Positions 53,864-61,228 of a stretch of DNA of 64,000 nt are shown piece after piece. The position numbers were made by a program, and so were the translations under genes. Location: contig NZ_AP025591.1 of NCBI RefSeq assembly GCF_023169945.1, forward strand, positions 4,956,481 through 5,020,480. Direction: 5' to 3'. The stretch comes from Anaeromyxobacter oryzae. Its GTDB lineage: Bacteria > Myxococcota > Myxococcia > Myxococcales > Anaeromyxobacteraceae. Numbering within the stretch: position 1 is the first letter of the stretch; each line of letters opens with the position of its first letter. Below the pieces are notes generated by a model. The model saw nothing but the letters and a program-made list of their open reading frames with translations. It was not told the DNA's origin and did not search any database.

Positions 53864-54907
53864 ATGGCCAGCCCGACCCCCGCCGCCCCGGCCAGGCAGA
53901 ACCGGATCGGCCTCACCGTCCTCGACTACAAGGGCGGCAAGACCACGCTGTGTGCCGGCTGCGGCCACAACGCCATCTCCGAGCGGATCCTCGAGGCGAT
54001 GTTCGAGCTCGGGGTGAAGCCCGAGCGCGTCGCCAAGTTCTCCGGCATCGGCTGCTCGTCGAAGACGCCGGCCTACTTCATGAACCGGTCGCATTCCTTC
54101 AACGCGGTGCACGGCCGGATGCCGTCCATCGCCACCGGCGCGCTCCTCGCGAACCGCACGCTCCTCGGCATCGGCGTGTCCGGCGACGGCGACACCGCCT
54201 CGATCGGCGTCGGCCAGTTCGTCCACCTCATGCGGCGGAACCTGCCGGTCGTCTACGTCATCGAGAACAACGGCGTGTACGGGCTCACGAAGGGCCAGTT
54301 CTCCGCCACCGCCGACGTCGGCGCGAAGCTCAAGACCGGCGTGGTGAACGAGCTCCCCGCCATCGACACGTGCGCGCTCGCGATCCAGCTCGGCGCCACG
54401 TTCGTCGCCCGGTCCTTCTCCGGAGACAAGCGGCAGCTCTCGGCGCTGCTCAAGGCCGCCATCGCCCACCGCGGGACCGCGATGCTCGACGTCCTGTCGC
54501 CCTGCGTGACGTTCAACGATCACGAGGGCTCCACGAAGTCGTTCGCGTGGGTGAAGGAGCACGACGCGCCCCTGCAGGAGCTGTCCTTCATCCCCGCGTT
54601 CGAGGACATCTCCGTCGAGTACGACCCGGGGGCGACCCTCGACGTGACGATGCACGACGGCTCGCACCTCCGGCTCCGGAAGCTGGAGGAGGGCTACGAT
54701 CCGCACGACCGGGTGAAGGCCGTGGGACGCCTCATGGAGGCGGACGCCCGCAACGAGGTGCTCACGGGCGTGCTCTTCGTCGATCCAGGGGCCAGCTCGT
54801 TCGTCGACCTCCTGGACCTGGCCGACGAGCCGCTCGCGACGCTCCCGGAGGAGCGGACGCGGCCACCCCGCGCGGTGCTGGACGAGGTGATGGAGTCGCT
54901 GCGGTAG
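53864..54907 (+). CDS. 2-oxoacid:ferredoxin oxidoreductase, beta subunit
   Basis: The product (347 aa) is the thiamine-diphosphate-binding subunit. It has a CxxC-type start (TTLCAGCGHNAISERILEA) and Fe-S ligand Cys (SGIGCSSKTPAYF). The TPP/Mg motif is GVSGDGDTASIGVGQFVHL ... IENNGVYGLTKGQ. The late Cys in VLSPCVTFNDHEG completes the cluster set. It pairs with the alpha/gamma gene 1 base upstream. A ~20-residue Ala/Pro-rich N-terminal extension precedes the conserved core. Confidence 0.92.
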   Translation: MASPTPAAPARQNRIGLTVLDYKGGKTTLCAGCGHNAISERILEAMFELGVKPERVAKFSGIGCSSKTPAYFMNRSHSFNAVHGRMPSIATGALLANRTLLGIGVSGDGDTASIGVGQFVHLMRRNLPVVYVIENNGVYGLTKGQFSATADVGAKLKTGVVNELPAIDTCALAIQLGATFVARSFSGDKRQLSALLKAAIAHRGTAMLDVLSPCVTFNDHEGSTKSFAWVKEHDAPLQELSFIPAFEDISVEYDPGATLDVTMHDGSHLRLRKLEEGYDPHDRVKAVGRLMEADARNEVLTGVLFVDPGASSFVDLLDLADEPLATLPEERTRPPRAVLDEVMESLR

Positions 54908-54927
54908 CGCGCCCGGGCGCGGCGTCG

Positions 54928-55146
54928 CTAGGCGGCGCGCTTCGGGGCAGGCACCTGGATCGCGTGGCGCTCGCCGTCCCGGGTGACGAACGCGCGCCCG
55001 TCGATCTGGCCGGCGTGGACCGAGCCCATGGCCCGGAACACCGCCTCGAGCTCGGCCGCGAGCGGCCCCGGCACCCCCAGGTCCTCGAGCGTCCTCGGGC
55101 GGGGCGCGATGCGCTCGGTGGCGGGCTTCGTCTCGGCGGGCTTCAT
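54928..55146 (-). CDS. Hypothetical 72-aa protein
   Basis: The product (72 aa) has a charged N-terminus (KPAETKPATERIAPRPRTLE) and a short helix (GPLAAELEAVFRAMGS). The C-terminal half, HAGQIDGRAFVTRDGERHAI, is beta-like. I do not recognise it. It is divergent from the LysR gene across 130 bp and convergent with the 2-oxoacid oxidoreductase beta gene, so the LysR protein could control it. GAGGAA occurs upstream at a long spacing. Confidence 0.5.
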   Translation of the reverse strand: MKPAETKPATERIAPRPRTLEDLGVPGPLAAELEAVFRAMGSVHAGQIDGRAFVTRDGERHAIQVPAPKRAA

Positions 55147-55239
55147 GGGGTCTCTTTCCTCTCGCCAGGATCCGCGGGATCGCGGGGCTCTCCTCGGCGG
55201 GGGGAAACATGTCGCCGGTGACGCGCCGCGTCCAATCGA

Positions 55240-55275
55240 TTGAAGGATGATGTCCGATAACCTACCGTTATCGGA
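55240..55275 (+). promoter_or_regulatory. LysR promoter and inverted-repeat operator
   Basis: TTGAAG (55240-55245), 17 bases, and TACCGT (55263-55268) form a weak promoter. Perfect 9-bp arms TCCGATAAC (55253-55261) and GTTATCGGA (55267-55275) flank CTACC. The dyad contains an ATAAC-N5-GTTAT core of the LysR T-N11-A style and ends 1 base before the ATG at 55277. Confidence 0.68.
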
Positions 55276-55276
55276 A

Positions 55277-56191
55277 ATGGAAATTCGCCTCCTCCGGTCG
55301 TTCCAGGTCCTCGCCGAGCAGGGACACTTCGGGCGCGCGGCGCGCGCGCTCCACCTCAGCCAGCCGGCCCTCACGAAGCAGATCGTGCTGCTCGAGGACG
55401 AGGTGGGCGCGGCGCTCTTCGATCGGGGCAGGCACGGCGCCACCCTGACGCCGGTGGGGGAGCTGCTCGCGGCCGACGTCGGGCCGCTCCTCCGTCACGC
55501 GGACGGCGTCCTCGAGCGCGTCCGCCGCGCCGCCCGCGGCGACACGGGCGAGCTGCGGCTCGGGTTCGGAGTCGCCACGCGCCTGCTCGTGCCCCGCCTG
55601 GTGTCGCGCTTCCGCCGGTCTCACCCGCTCGTGAACGTCTCCCTCGCCGACATGTCGTCGCCCGATCAGCTCGACGCCCTGGAGCGCGGCGCCCTCGACC
55701 TCGGCTTCGTCCGGCTCCCGGTGGACCGGCCCATGGCGATCGTGCCGGTCCTCGAGGAGCGGCTCGTCCTCGCGGTCCCGGAGGGCCGCCGCGCGGAGCT
55801 GGCGAAGCGGCGGCCCGAGTCGCTCGCGGACGAGCCGTTCGTCGAGATCGCGCCGTCGCGGTCGTCGAGCCTGCACGCCAACGTCCTCCGCGTGTGCGCG
55901 CGGTACGGCTTCCGCCCGCGCGTGGTGCAGTCCGCGACCGAGTTCTTCACGGTGCTCGCCCTCGTCGCCGCCGGGATGGGCGTCGCCATCGTGCCGAACT
56001 CGGTCACGACGTCGCGCGTGGAGGGGATCGCGTACCTGCCGCTGTCGATCCCGGAGGCGCGGTGGCGGGTGGGCGCGGTGTGGGTGCCGGACACGCGCCG
56101 GCCGGTGCGGGACGCGTTCGTGGCCCAGCTCCGGGAGGACCTGGCCCGCTCCGGAACGCCGACCGGCCGCGGCGGCGGCCCGCGGCCGTGA
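55277..56191 (+). CDS. LysR family transcriptional regulator
   Basis: The product (304 aa) opens MEIRLLRSFQVLAEQGHFGR, the classic LysR start, so I use this ATG and not one of the upstream ones. The helix-turn-helix ARALHLSQPALTKQIVLLED is followed by a two-lobed effector domain (GELRLGFGVATRLLVPRLVS; GALDLGFVRLP; LVAAGMGVAIVPNSV). The start is 1 base after a perfect inverted repeat, implying autorepression and a leaderless message. Neighbouring candidate targets are the 72-aa gene and the 2-oxoacid oxidoreductase genes. Confidence 0.91.
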   Translation: MEIRLLRSFQVLAEQGHFGRAARALHLSQPALTKQIVLLEDEVGAALFDRGRHGATLTPVGELLAADVGPLLRHADGVLERVRRAARGDTGELRLGFGVATRLLVPRLVSRFRRSHPLVNVSLADMSSPDQLDALERGALDLGFVRLPVDRPMAIVPVLEERLVLAVPEGRRAELAKRRPESLADEPFVEIAPSRSSSLHANVLRVCARYGFRPRVVQSATEFFTVLALVAAGMGVAIVPNSVTTSRVEGIAYLPLSIPEARWRVGAVWVPDTRRPVRDAFVAQLREDLARSGTPTGRGGGPRP

Positions 56192-56209
56192 CGGCGCTCG
56201 GGGCCCGCG

Positions 56210-57559
56210 TCAGGGCTTCGCGAGGAGTCCCGGCCAGAACCGGTACGTGCAAGCGCCGGCCGCCTCCTGCTGCACGACGGTGCCGTCCCAGCCCTGATCG
56301 ACGCTGCCGGTCGAGCAGCTCCTCCCGTCGCCGTGCAGCGCCACGCGGCCGCAGCGGCGGCCCGAGGGCGCGTACAGCTCGATCGCCTGCGAGCAGTCGG
56401 CCGAGTCCTGGCCGGGCGGCGGGAAGAGGGCGTAGCCCGCGTTGCCGCGCGTGAAGCGGTAGGTCCACGTCGCGTGGTCGGCCAGCCACGACGGGAGCGG
56501 TGCGCTCGCCGTCGCGAGGTGGGCGTAGACGCTCCGGAACGCGCCGTCGGCGTGCACGGCGAGACCGCCGTCGAGGAGCGGGACGAGGTCGATGTCGTGC
56601 TGGAGCGCGTTCGAGCCGAGCACCGCGTCGGAGCGCTCCGTGAAGTCGCTCTCGCCGAGCGAGGTCCCGCTCGCGTCGAACCACGAGACGTCGAGCCACG
56701 CGGAGTGCTGCCAGATCGCGAGCGACTCGCCCGCGCGCGACACGCCGCCCCCGAGGAACAGGATCCGGTCGCTCCGCGCCCCGAACATGCCCGCCGTGGA
56801 CCAGCGCGGCGCGCCGGACGCATCGAACCGCTGCGCTCTCAGGCCGCTCCAGTGGTTGTGGAAGAGGTCGATCCCGGCGACCACGACGAGGCAGCCGCCC
56901 AGCGGATCCGGCGACGCGTTCCAGAGGGTCGTCCCGACGAGGGTCGGATCCCAGGAGACGACGGTGGAGGCGCCGGCGCTCCCGTCGGCCGCGAACGCCG
57001 CGTGCTGCACCAGGTTCCCGCCGTTCGCGCCGGTGGAGGGCTTCACCACCAGCCCTTGCCAGCCCTCCGGTTCCGGCATCACGGGCCAGGCGTCGAACGC
57101 CTTCCGGGCCTTCCCGTCCGCGGCGTAGACCTGCCAGCTCGCCGGCGCGCCCGCGATGAGCGCGGCGACGGCGACGTGGCCCGTCCCGTCGGAGGTCCCG
57201 CCGGCGCAGGTGTAGCCCGGGGGCGGCGTGCGCGTGATCGTCACCGGCGCCGGAGCGCGATCCGGGACCAGGCCGTCGCACTCCGGGTTGCCGTCGAGGC
57301 GCTCGAAGGTGACCAGCGGGGCGGGGGGCGGCGTCGGCGTCGGCGAGGGGGAGGGCGAAGGGGACGGCGACGGCGCCGGGTTCGACGGAGTGGTCGGATT
57401 GGATGGGTTCGTCGGATTGGATGGGGGCGGCTCCGGCGGGGTCGGGGAGGGCGTCGGCTGCGGTGCCGGCTCCGATGGAGGCGGTGATGGGGGCGGGCTG
57501 GGATTCCCCCCTCCACATGCGAGGGCCAGCGTCAGGAGGACGACCAGCGGGGCGCGCAC
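56210..57559 (-). CDS. Large lipoprotein with Pro-rich linker
   Basis: The product (449 aa from GTG) begins RAPLVVLLTLALACGGG, a signal peptide with lipobox LALAC. A Pro/Ser/Thr/Asn-rich linker (about 20-80) carries NPTNPSNPTTPSNP-like repeats. The C-terminal body (about 85-449) has beta-propeller-like segments (GWQGLVVKPS, FHNHWSGLRAQRFDASG, LGGGVSRAGESLAIWQ) and four to six Cys. Longer forms from upstream starts lack signal-peptide logic. It is presumably anchored at the outer membrane; function unknown. Confidence 0.72.
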   Translation of the reverse strand: MRAPLVVLLTLALACGGGNPSPPPSPPPSEPAPQPTPSPTPPEPPPSNPTNPSNPTTPSNPAPSPSPSPSPSPTPTPPPAPLVTFERLDGNPECDGLVPDRAPAPVTITRTPPPGYTCAGGTSDGTGHVAVAALIAGAPASWQVYAADGKARKAFDAWPVMPEPEGWQGLVVKPSTGANGGNLVQHAAFAADGSAGASTVVSWDPTLVGTTLWNASPDPLGGCLVVVAGIDLFHNHWSGLRAQRFDASGAPRWSTAGMFGARSDRILFLGGGVSRAGESLAIWQHSAWLDVSWFDASGTSLGESDFTERSDAVLGSNALQHDIDLVPLLDGGLAVHADGAFRSVYAHLATASAPLPSWLADHATWTYRFTRGNAGYALFPPPGQDSADCSQAIELYAPSGRRCGRVALHGDGRSCSTGSVDQGWDGTVVQQEAAGACTYRFWPGLLAKP

Positions 57560-57668
57560 GGCGGTACTCTCGGCACCGGACGCTCGTACCGCCTGCTCCC
57601 CCGCCTGCATCCCGGACGTGGTGGTGACGGAACGTGCGCACCGCCGCCCGGCTGGTTAGGAGGCGCAG

Positions 57669-58640
57669 ATGCCCAAGGCGATCCGCATCCACACCGTCGG
57701 CGGCCCCGAGGTCCTGCGCCTCGAGGACCTGCCCGTCGCCGATCCCGGCCCCGGCGAGGCGCGCGTCCGCCACGCGGCGGTCGGCGTGAACTTCGTCGAC
57801 ATCTACCACCGCACCGGGCTGTACCCGCTGCCGCTCCCGAGCGGCCTCGGCGTCGAGGGGGCGGGGCGCGTGGAGGCGGTCGGTCCCGGCGTCGGCGGCG
57901 TGAAGCCCGGCGATCGCGTGGCGTACATGGCCGGGCCGGGCTCGTACGCCGAGGTCCGCAACGTGCCCGCGGACCGGCTCGTCAAGCTCCCGGACGACAT
58001 CCCGGACCGGACCGCGGCGGGGATGCTCCTGCGCGGACTCACCGTCCAGGCGCTGGTGCGCCGGACGTATGCCGTGAAGCGCGGCGACGTCGTGCTGTGG
58101 CACGCGGCGGCGGGCGGGGTGGGGCTCATCGCGGTGCAGTGGCTGAAGGCGCTCGGCGCGACGGTGATCGGGACGGTCGGCTCCGACGAGAAGGCCGCCC
58201 GCGCCCGGGCCGCCGGCTGCGATCACGTGATCGTCTACTCGCGCGAGGACGTGGTGAAGCGCGTGAAGGAGCTGACGAACGGGGAGGGCGTTCCCGTGGT
58301 CTACGACGCGGTCGGGAAGGCGACGTTCGACGCCTCCCTCGACGCGCTCCGCCCGCTCGGCATGCTCGTGAGCTTCGGGAACGCGTCCGGGCCCGTGCCG
58401 CCCATCGAGCCGGCGCTGCTCGGTCGGAAGGGCTCGCTGTTCCTCACGCGTCCGAGCGTCTACCACTACGTCGCGAGACGCGAGGACCTCGAGCGCGGCG
58501 CCGCCGAGCTGTTCGATCTCGTCCGCGCCGGCAAGGTGCGGATCGAGATCGGCGGGACGTGGCCGCTCGCCGAGGCGGCGAAGGCGCAGGAGGCGCTCGA
58601 GGCGCGGGCCACCACCGGATCCGTGATCCTGCTGCCCTGA
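57669..58640 (+). CDS. NADPH:quinone oxidoreductase (zeta-crystallin type)
   Basis: The product (323 aa) is a zinc-free MDR enzyme. It opens MPKAIRIHTVGGPEVLRLED and has VGVNFVDIYHRTGLYPLPLP, GLGVEGAGRVEAVGPGV, LLRGLTVQALVRRTYAVKRG and the NADPH loop HAAAGGVGLIAVQWLKALGA. It would reduce quinones by one or two electrons with NADPH. It is separated from the next gene by 148 bp with several small hairpins. It is divergent from the lipoprotein gene. Confidence 0.92.
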   Translation: MPKAIRIHTVGGPEVLRLEDLPVADPGPGEARVRHAAVGVNFVDIYHRTGLYPLPLPSGLGVEGAGRVEAVGPGVGGVKPGDRVAYMAGPGSYAEVRNVPADRLVKLPDDIPDRTAAGMLLRGLTVQALVRRTYAVKRGDVVLWHAAAGGVGLIAVQWLKALGATVIGTVGSDEKAARARAAGCDHVIVYSREDVVKRVKELTNGEGVPVVYDAVGKATFDASLDALRPLGMLVSFGNASGPVPPIEPALLGRKGSLFLTRPSVYHYVARREDLERGAAELFDLVRAGKVRIEIGGTWPLAEAAKAQEALEARATTGSVILLP

Positions 58641-58788
58641 CGCACGGCGTCGCGCCGGCGAGCCGGCGCGGGCGTTCGCCGCCGGCGGCACGCGGAGTGC
58701 GCGTGGCCCTTCCTTCGAGGGCCGCTGCTCGTCTACCATTCCGCCCTCGAAAAACGGCGCCGAGGCTCGCGCCTCGAGGAGCACACCT

Positions 58789-60429
58789 TTGACCGTCCCC
58801 TCCTACGTCAGCGGCCCCTCCGCGACCCCCCTGCTCGGCGACACCATCGGCGAGAACCTCCGCCGCATCGTGCAGCGCTTCCCGGACCGGGAGGCGCTCG
58901 TCTCCGTGCACCAGGGCTACCGCGCGACGTACCGACAGTTCTGGGACGAGACGTCGGCCATCGCGCGCGCCCTCCTCGTCCGCGGTGTGAAGAAGGGCGA
59001 TCGCGTCGGCGTCTGGTCCCCGAACCGCTACGAGTGGGTCATCCTCCAGTACGCGACGGCGCGCATGGGGGCGATCCTCGTCAACATCAACCCTGCGTAC
59101 CGCGTCCACGAGCTCGAGTACGCCCTCAAGCACTCCGGGGTGTCGACGCTCGTCCTCGCGAAGGGCTTCCGGCAGGCGGACTACGTCGCGATGCTGAAGG
59201 AGGTCCGCCTCCGCTGCCCGGCGCTCCGCCAGAGCATCGTCATCGACGACGAGTGGCCGGACCTCCGGGACGACGCGAAGCGGCTCTCCGACGAGGAGCT
59301 CTCGGCGCGCGAGCGCGAGCTGCAGTTCGACGATCCGATCAACATCCAGTACACGAGCGGCACGACCGGCTTCCCGAAGGGCGCGACGCTCTCGCACCAC
59401 AACATCCTCAACAACGGGTTCTTCATCGGGGAGTTCCTGCGGTACTCCGAGCAGGACCGCGTCTGCATCCCGGTGCCCTTCTACCACTGCTTCGGCATGG
59501 TCCTCGCGAACCTCGCCTGCACGACCCACGGCGCCGCGATGATCATCCCCGCCGAGACCTTCGACCCGGTCGCCGTCATGCGGACCGTGCAGGAGGAGCG
59601 GTGCACGTCGCTGTACGGCGTCCCGACGATGTTCATCGCCGAGCTCGACCACCCCGACTTCGCGAAGTTCGACTACTCGACCCTGCGCACCGGGATCATG
59701 GCCGGCTCGCCGTGCCCGGTGGAGGTGATGAAGAAGGTCCAGAAGGACATGCACATGCCGGAGGTGACGATCTGCTACGGCATGACCGAGACCTCGCCGG
59801 TTTCCACGCAGTCGAAGACGGACGATCCGCTCGAGAAGCGCGTCGCGACCGTCGGGCAGGTCCACCCGCACGTCGAGATCAAGATCGTCGATCCGACCAC
59901 CGGTCGCATCGTGCCACGCGGCATGCCAGGCGAGCTCTGCACCCGCGGGTACTCCGTCATGCTCGGCTACTGGAACGATCCCCACGCGACGCGGGAGGCG
60001 ATCGACGACGGGCGCTGGATGCACACCGGCGATCTCGCGACGATGGACGACCTGGGTTACGTGAAGATCGTCGGCCGCATCAAGGACATGGTCCTTCGCG
60101 GCGGCGAGAACATCTTCCCCCGCGAGGTGGAGGAGTTCCTCTACACGATGCCCGGCGTCTCGGACGTGCAGGTCATCGGCGTGCCCGACGTGAAGTACGG
60201 CGAGGAGCTGATGGCGTGGGTGAAGCTCCGCCCCGGCGTCACGCTCACCGGCGACGAGATCCGCGCCTACTGCAAGGGCAAGATCGCGACCTACAAGATC
60301 CCCCGGTACTACAAGTTCGTCGACGGTTTCCCGATGACCGTCTCGGGGAAGGTCCAGAAGTTCAAGATGCGCGAGCTGGCGATCCAGGAGCTCGGGCTGC
60401 AGAAGGCGGCTTCGATCGAGACCGCCTGA
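58789..60429 (+). CDS. Acyl-CoA synthetase (AMP-binding)
   Basis: The product (546 aa) activates a carboxylic acid, probably a fatty acid, to its CoA thioester. The AMP-binding loop is YTSGTTGFPKGATLSHHN, followed by YGMTETSPVSTQ, HTGDLATMDDLGYVKIVGR and the C-terminal Lys motif MTVSGKVQKFKMRE. The start is a TTG with GAGGAG 8 bases upstream; no better start exists. It follows the quinone reductase on the same strand after 148 bp. Chain length is not predictable. Confidence 0.91.
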   Translation: MTVPSYVSGPSATPLLGDTIGENLRRIVQRFPDREALVSVHQGYRATYRQFWDETSAIARALLVRGVKKGDRVGVWSPNRYEWVILQYATARMGAILVNINPAYRVHELEYALKHSGVSTLVLAKGFRQADYVAMLKEVRLRCPALRQSIVIDDEWPDLRDDAKRLSDEELSARERELQFDDPINIQYTSGTTGFPKGATLSHHNILNNGFFIGEFLRYSEQDRVCIPVPFYHCFGMVLANLACTTHGAAMIIPAETFDPVAVMRTVQEERCTSLYGVPTMFIAELDHPDFAKFDYSTLRTGIMAGSPCPVEVMKKVQKDMHMPEVTICYGMTETSPVSTQSKTDDPLEKRVATVGQVHPHVEIKIVDPTTGRIVPRGMPGELCTRGYSVMLGYWNDPHATREAIDDGRWMHTGDLATMDDLGYVKIVGRIKDMVLRGGENIFPREVEEFLYTMPGVSDVQVIGVPDVKYGEELMAWVKLRPGVTLTGDEIRAYCKGKIATYKIPRYYKFVDGFPMTVSGKVQKFKMRELAIQELGLQKAASIETA

Positions 60430-60559
60430 GGCCCGCCCCCTCTCCGCGCGCTTCCCCGCCCGCGCCTCCCCCGTCCGAGCGCACGCCGCGTGGGCTCCCG
60501 CCTGCGCGGTGCGTAGCTTTCCGCGTGGGGCGAACGCCCGACAAGAGGGGAGACCAAGC

Positions 60560-61150
60560 ATGCGCAAGCTCGCAGTGATGGCTGCGCTGCTCGTGGCCGG
60601 CGCCGCGTACGCGGACGACCAGCTCGGCAGCACGCAGCAGGAGACGAAGGAGGCCGGCCAGGCCGCCGCGCGCGACACCAAGCAGGGCGCGAACGAGGCG
60701 AAGGACTGGTCGAAGGATCAGGCGGCCAAGGCGGATCAGAAGGCGAACGAGGCCGGCGACCGGATGCAGACGACCGCCCAGGAGTCCGGGAAGACGGCGG
60801 AGTCCAAGGACCAGATGGCCCAGTCCGGCCAGGCCGCCGAGATGAAGAAGGACTCGTTCGACATCGACGGGAAGGTGTCCAAGGTGTCGTCGAGCCGGCT
60901 CACCGTCGCGCGCAAGGACGCGCCGGCCGCGACGCTGCACGTCGACCACACGACGAAGGTCGAGGTGGACGGGAAGCAGGCGCACCTGTCCGAGCTGAAG
61001 CCCGGCCAGGACGTGAAGGCGTCCTTCAACCTGAAGGGCGACAAGCCCACCGCCATCGAGATCAAGGCGGAGAAGATGAAGGGCGAGAAGGACAGCACGT
61101 CCACGACGCCGAGCACCACGCCCGGCAGCACGACCCCGTCGAACAAGTAG
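60560..61150 (+). CDS. Exported protein with Ala/Lys/Gln-rich region and DUF5666-like domain
   Basis: The product (196 aa) has a signal peptide (MRKLAVMAALLVAGAAYADD, cut near AYA). A very hydrophilic, helix-prone Lys/Gln/Glu/Ala segment (about 25-95) resembles late-embryogenesis-abundant style repeats (KQGANEAKDWSKDQAAKADQ). The C-terminal domain (about 98-170; FDIDGKVSKVSSSRLTVARK, then TTKVEVDGKQAHLSELKPG) has the same layout as that of the lipoprotein at 4025-4510. GGGGAGA precedes the ATG. It is probably periplasmic; function unknown. It precedes a strong terminator. Confidence 0.74.
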   Translation: MRKLAVMAALLVAGAAYADDQLGSTQQETKEAGQAAARDTKQGANEAKDWSKDQAAKADQKANEAGDRMQTTAQESGKTAESKDQMAQSGQAAEMKKDSFDIDGKVSKVSSSRLTVARKDAPAATLHVDHTTKVEVDGKQAHLSELKPGQDVKASFNLKGDKPTAIEIKAEKMKGEKDSTSTTPSTTPGSTTPSNK

Positions 61151-61172
61151 GGCCCGGCGGGCCGGACACGAC

Positions 61173-61207
61173 GAGGCTCCCACGCGGCGGACCCGCGTGG
61201 GAGCCTC
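61173..61207. terminator. Strong bidirectional terminator hairpin
   Basis: Perfect 14-bp arms GAGGCTCCCACGCG (61173-61186) and CGCGTGGGAGCCTC (61194-61207) with a 7-base loop lie between the convergent exported-protein and RND genes. It can serve both strands. It is the strongest hairpin in the window. Confidence 0.78.
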
Positions 61208-61228
61208 GCGCTTCCAGGGCGGACGCCG

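Noticed and set aside
57241..57516. Pro/Arg-rich frames around the lipoprotein linker
   Set aside because: They mirror the low-complexity repeat of the lipoprotein linker in other frames.
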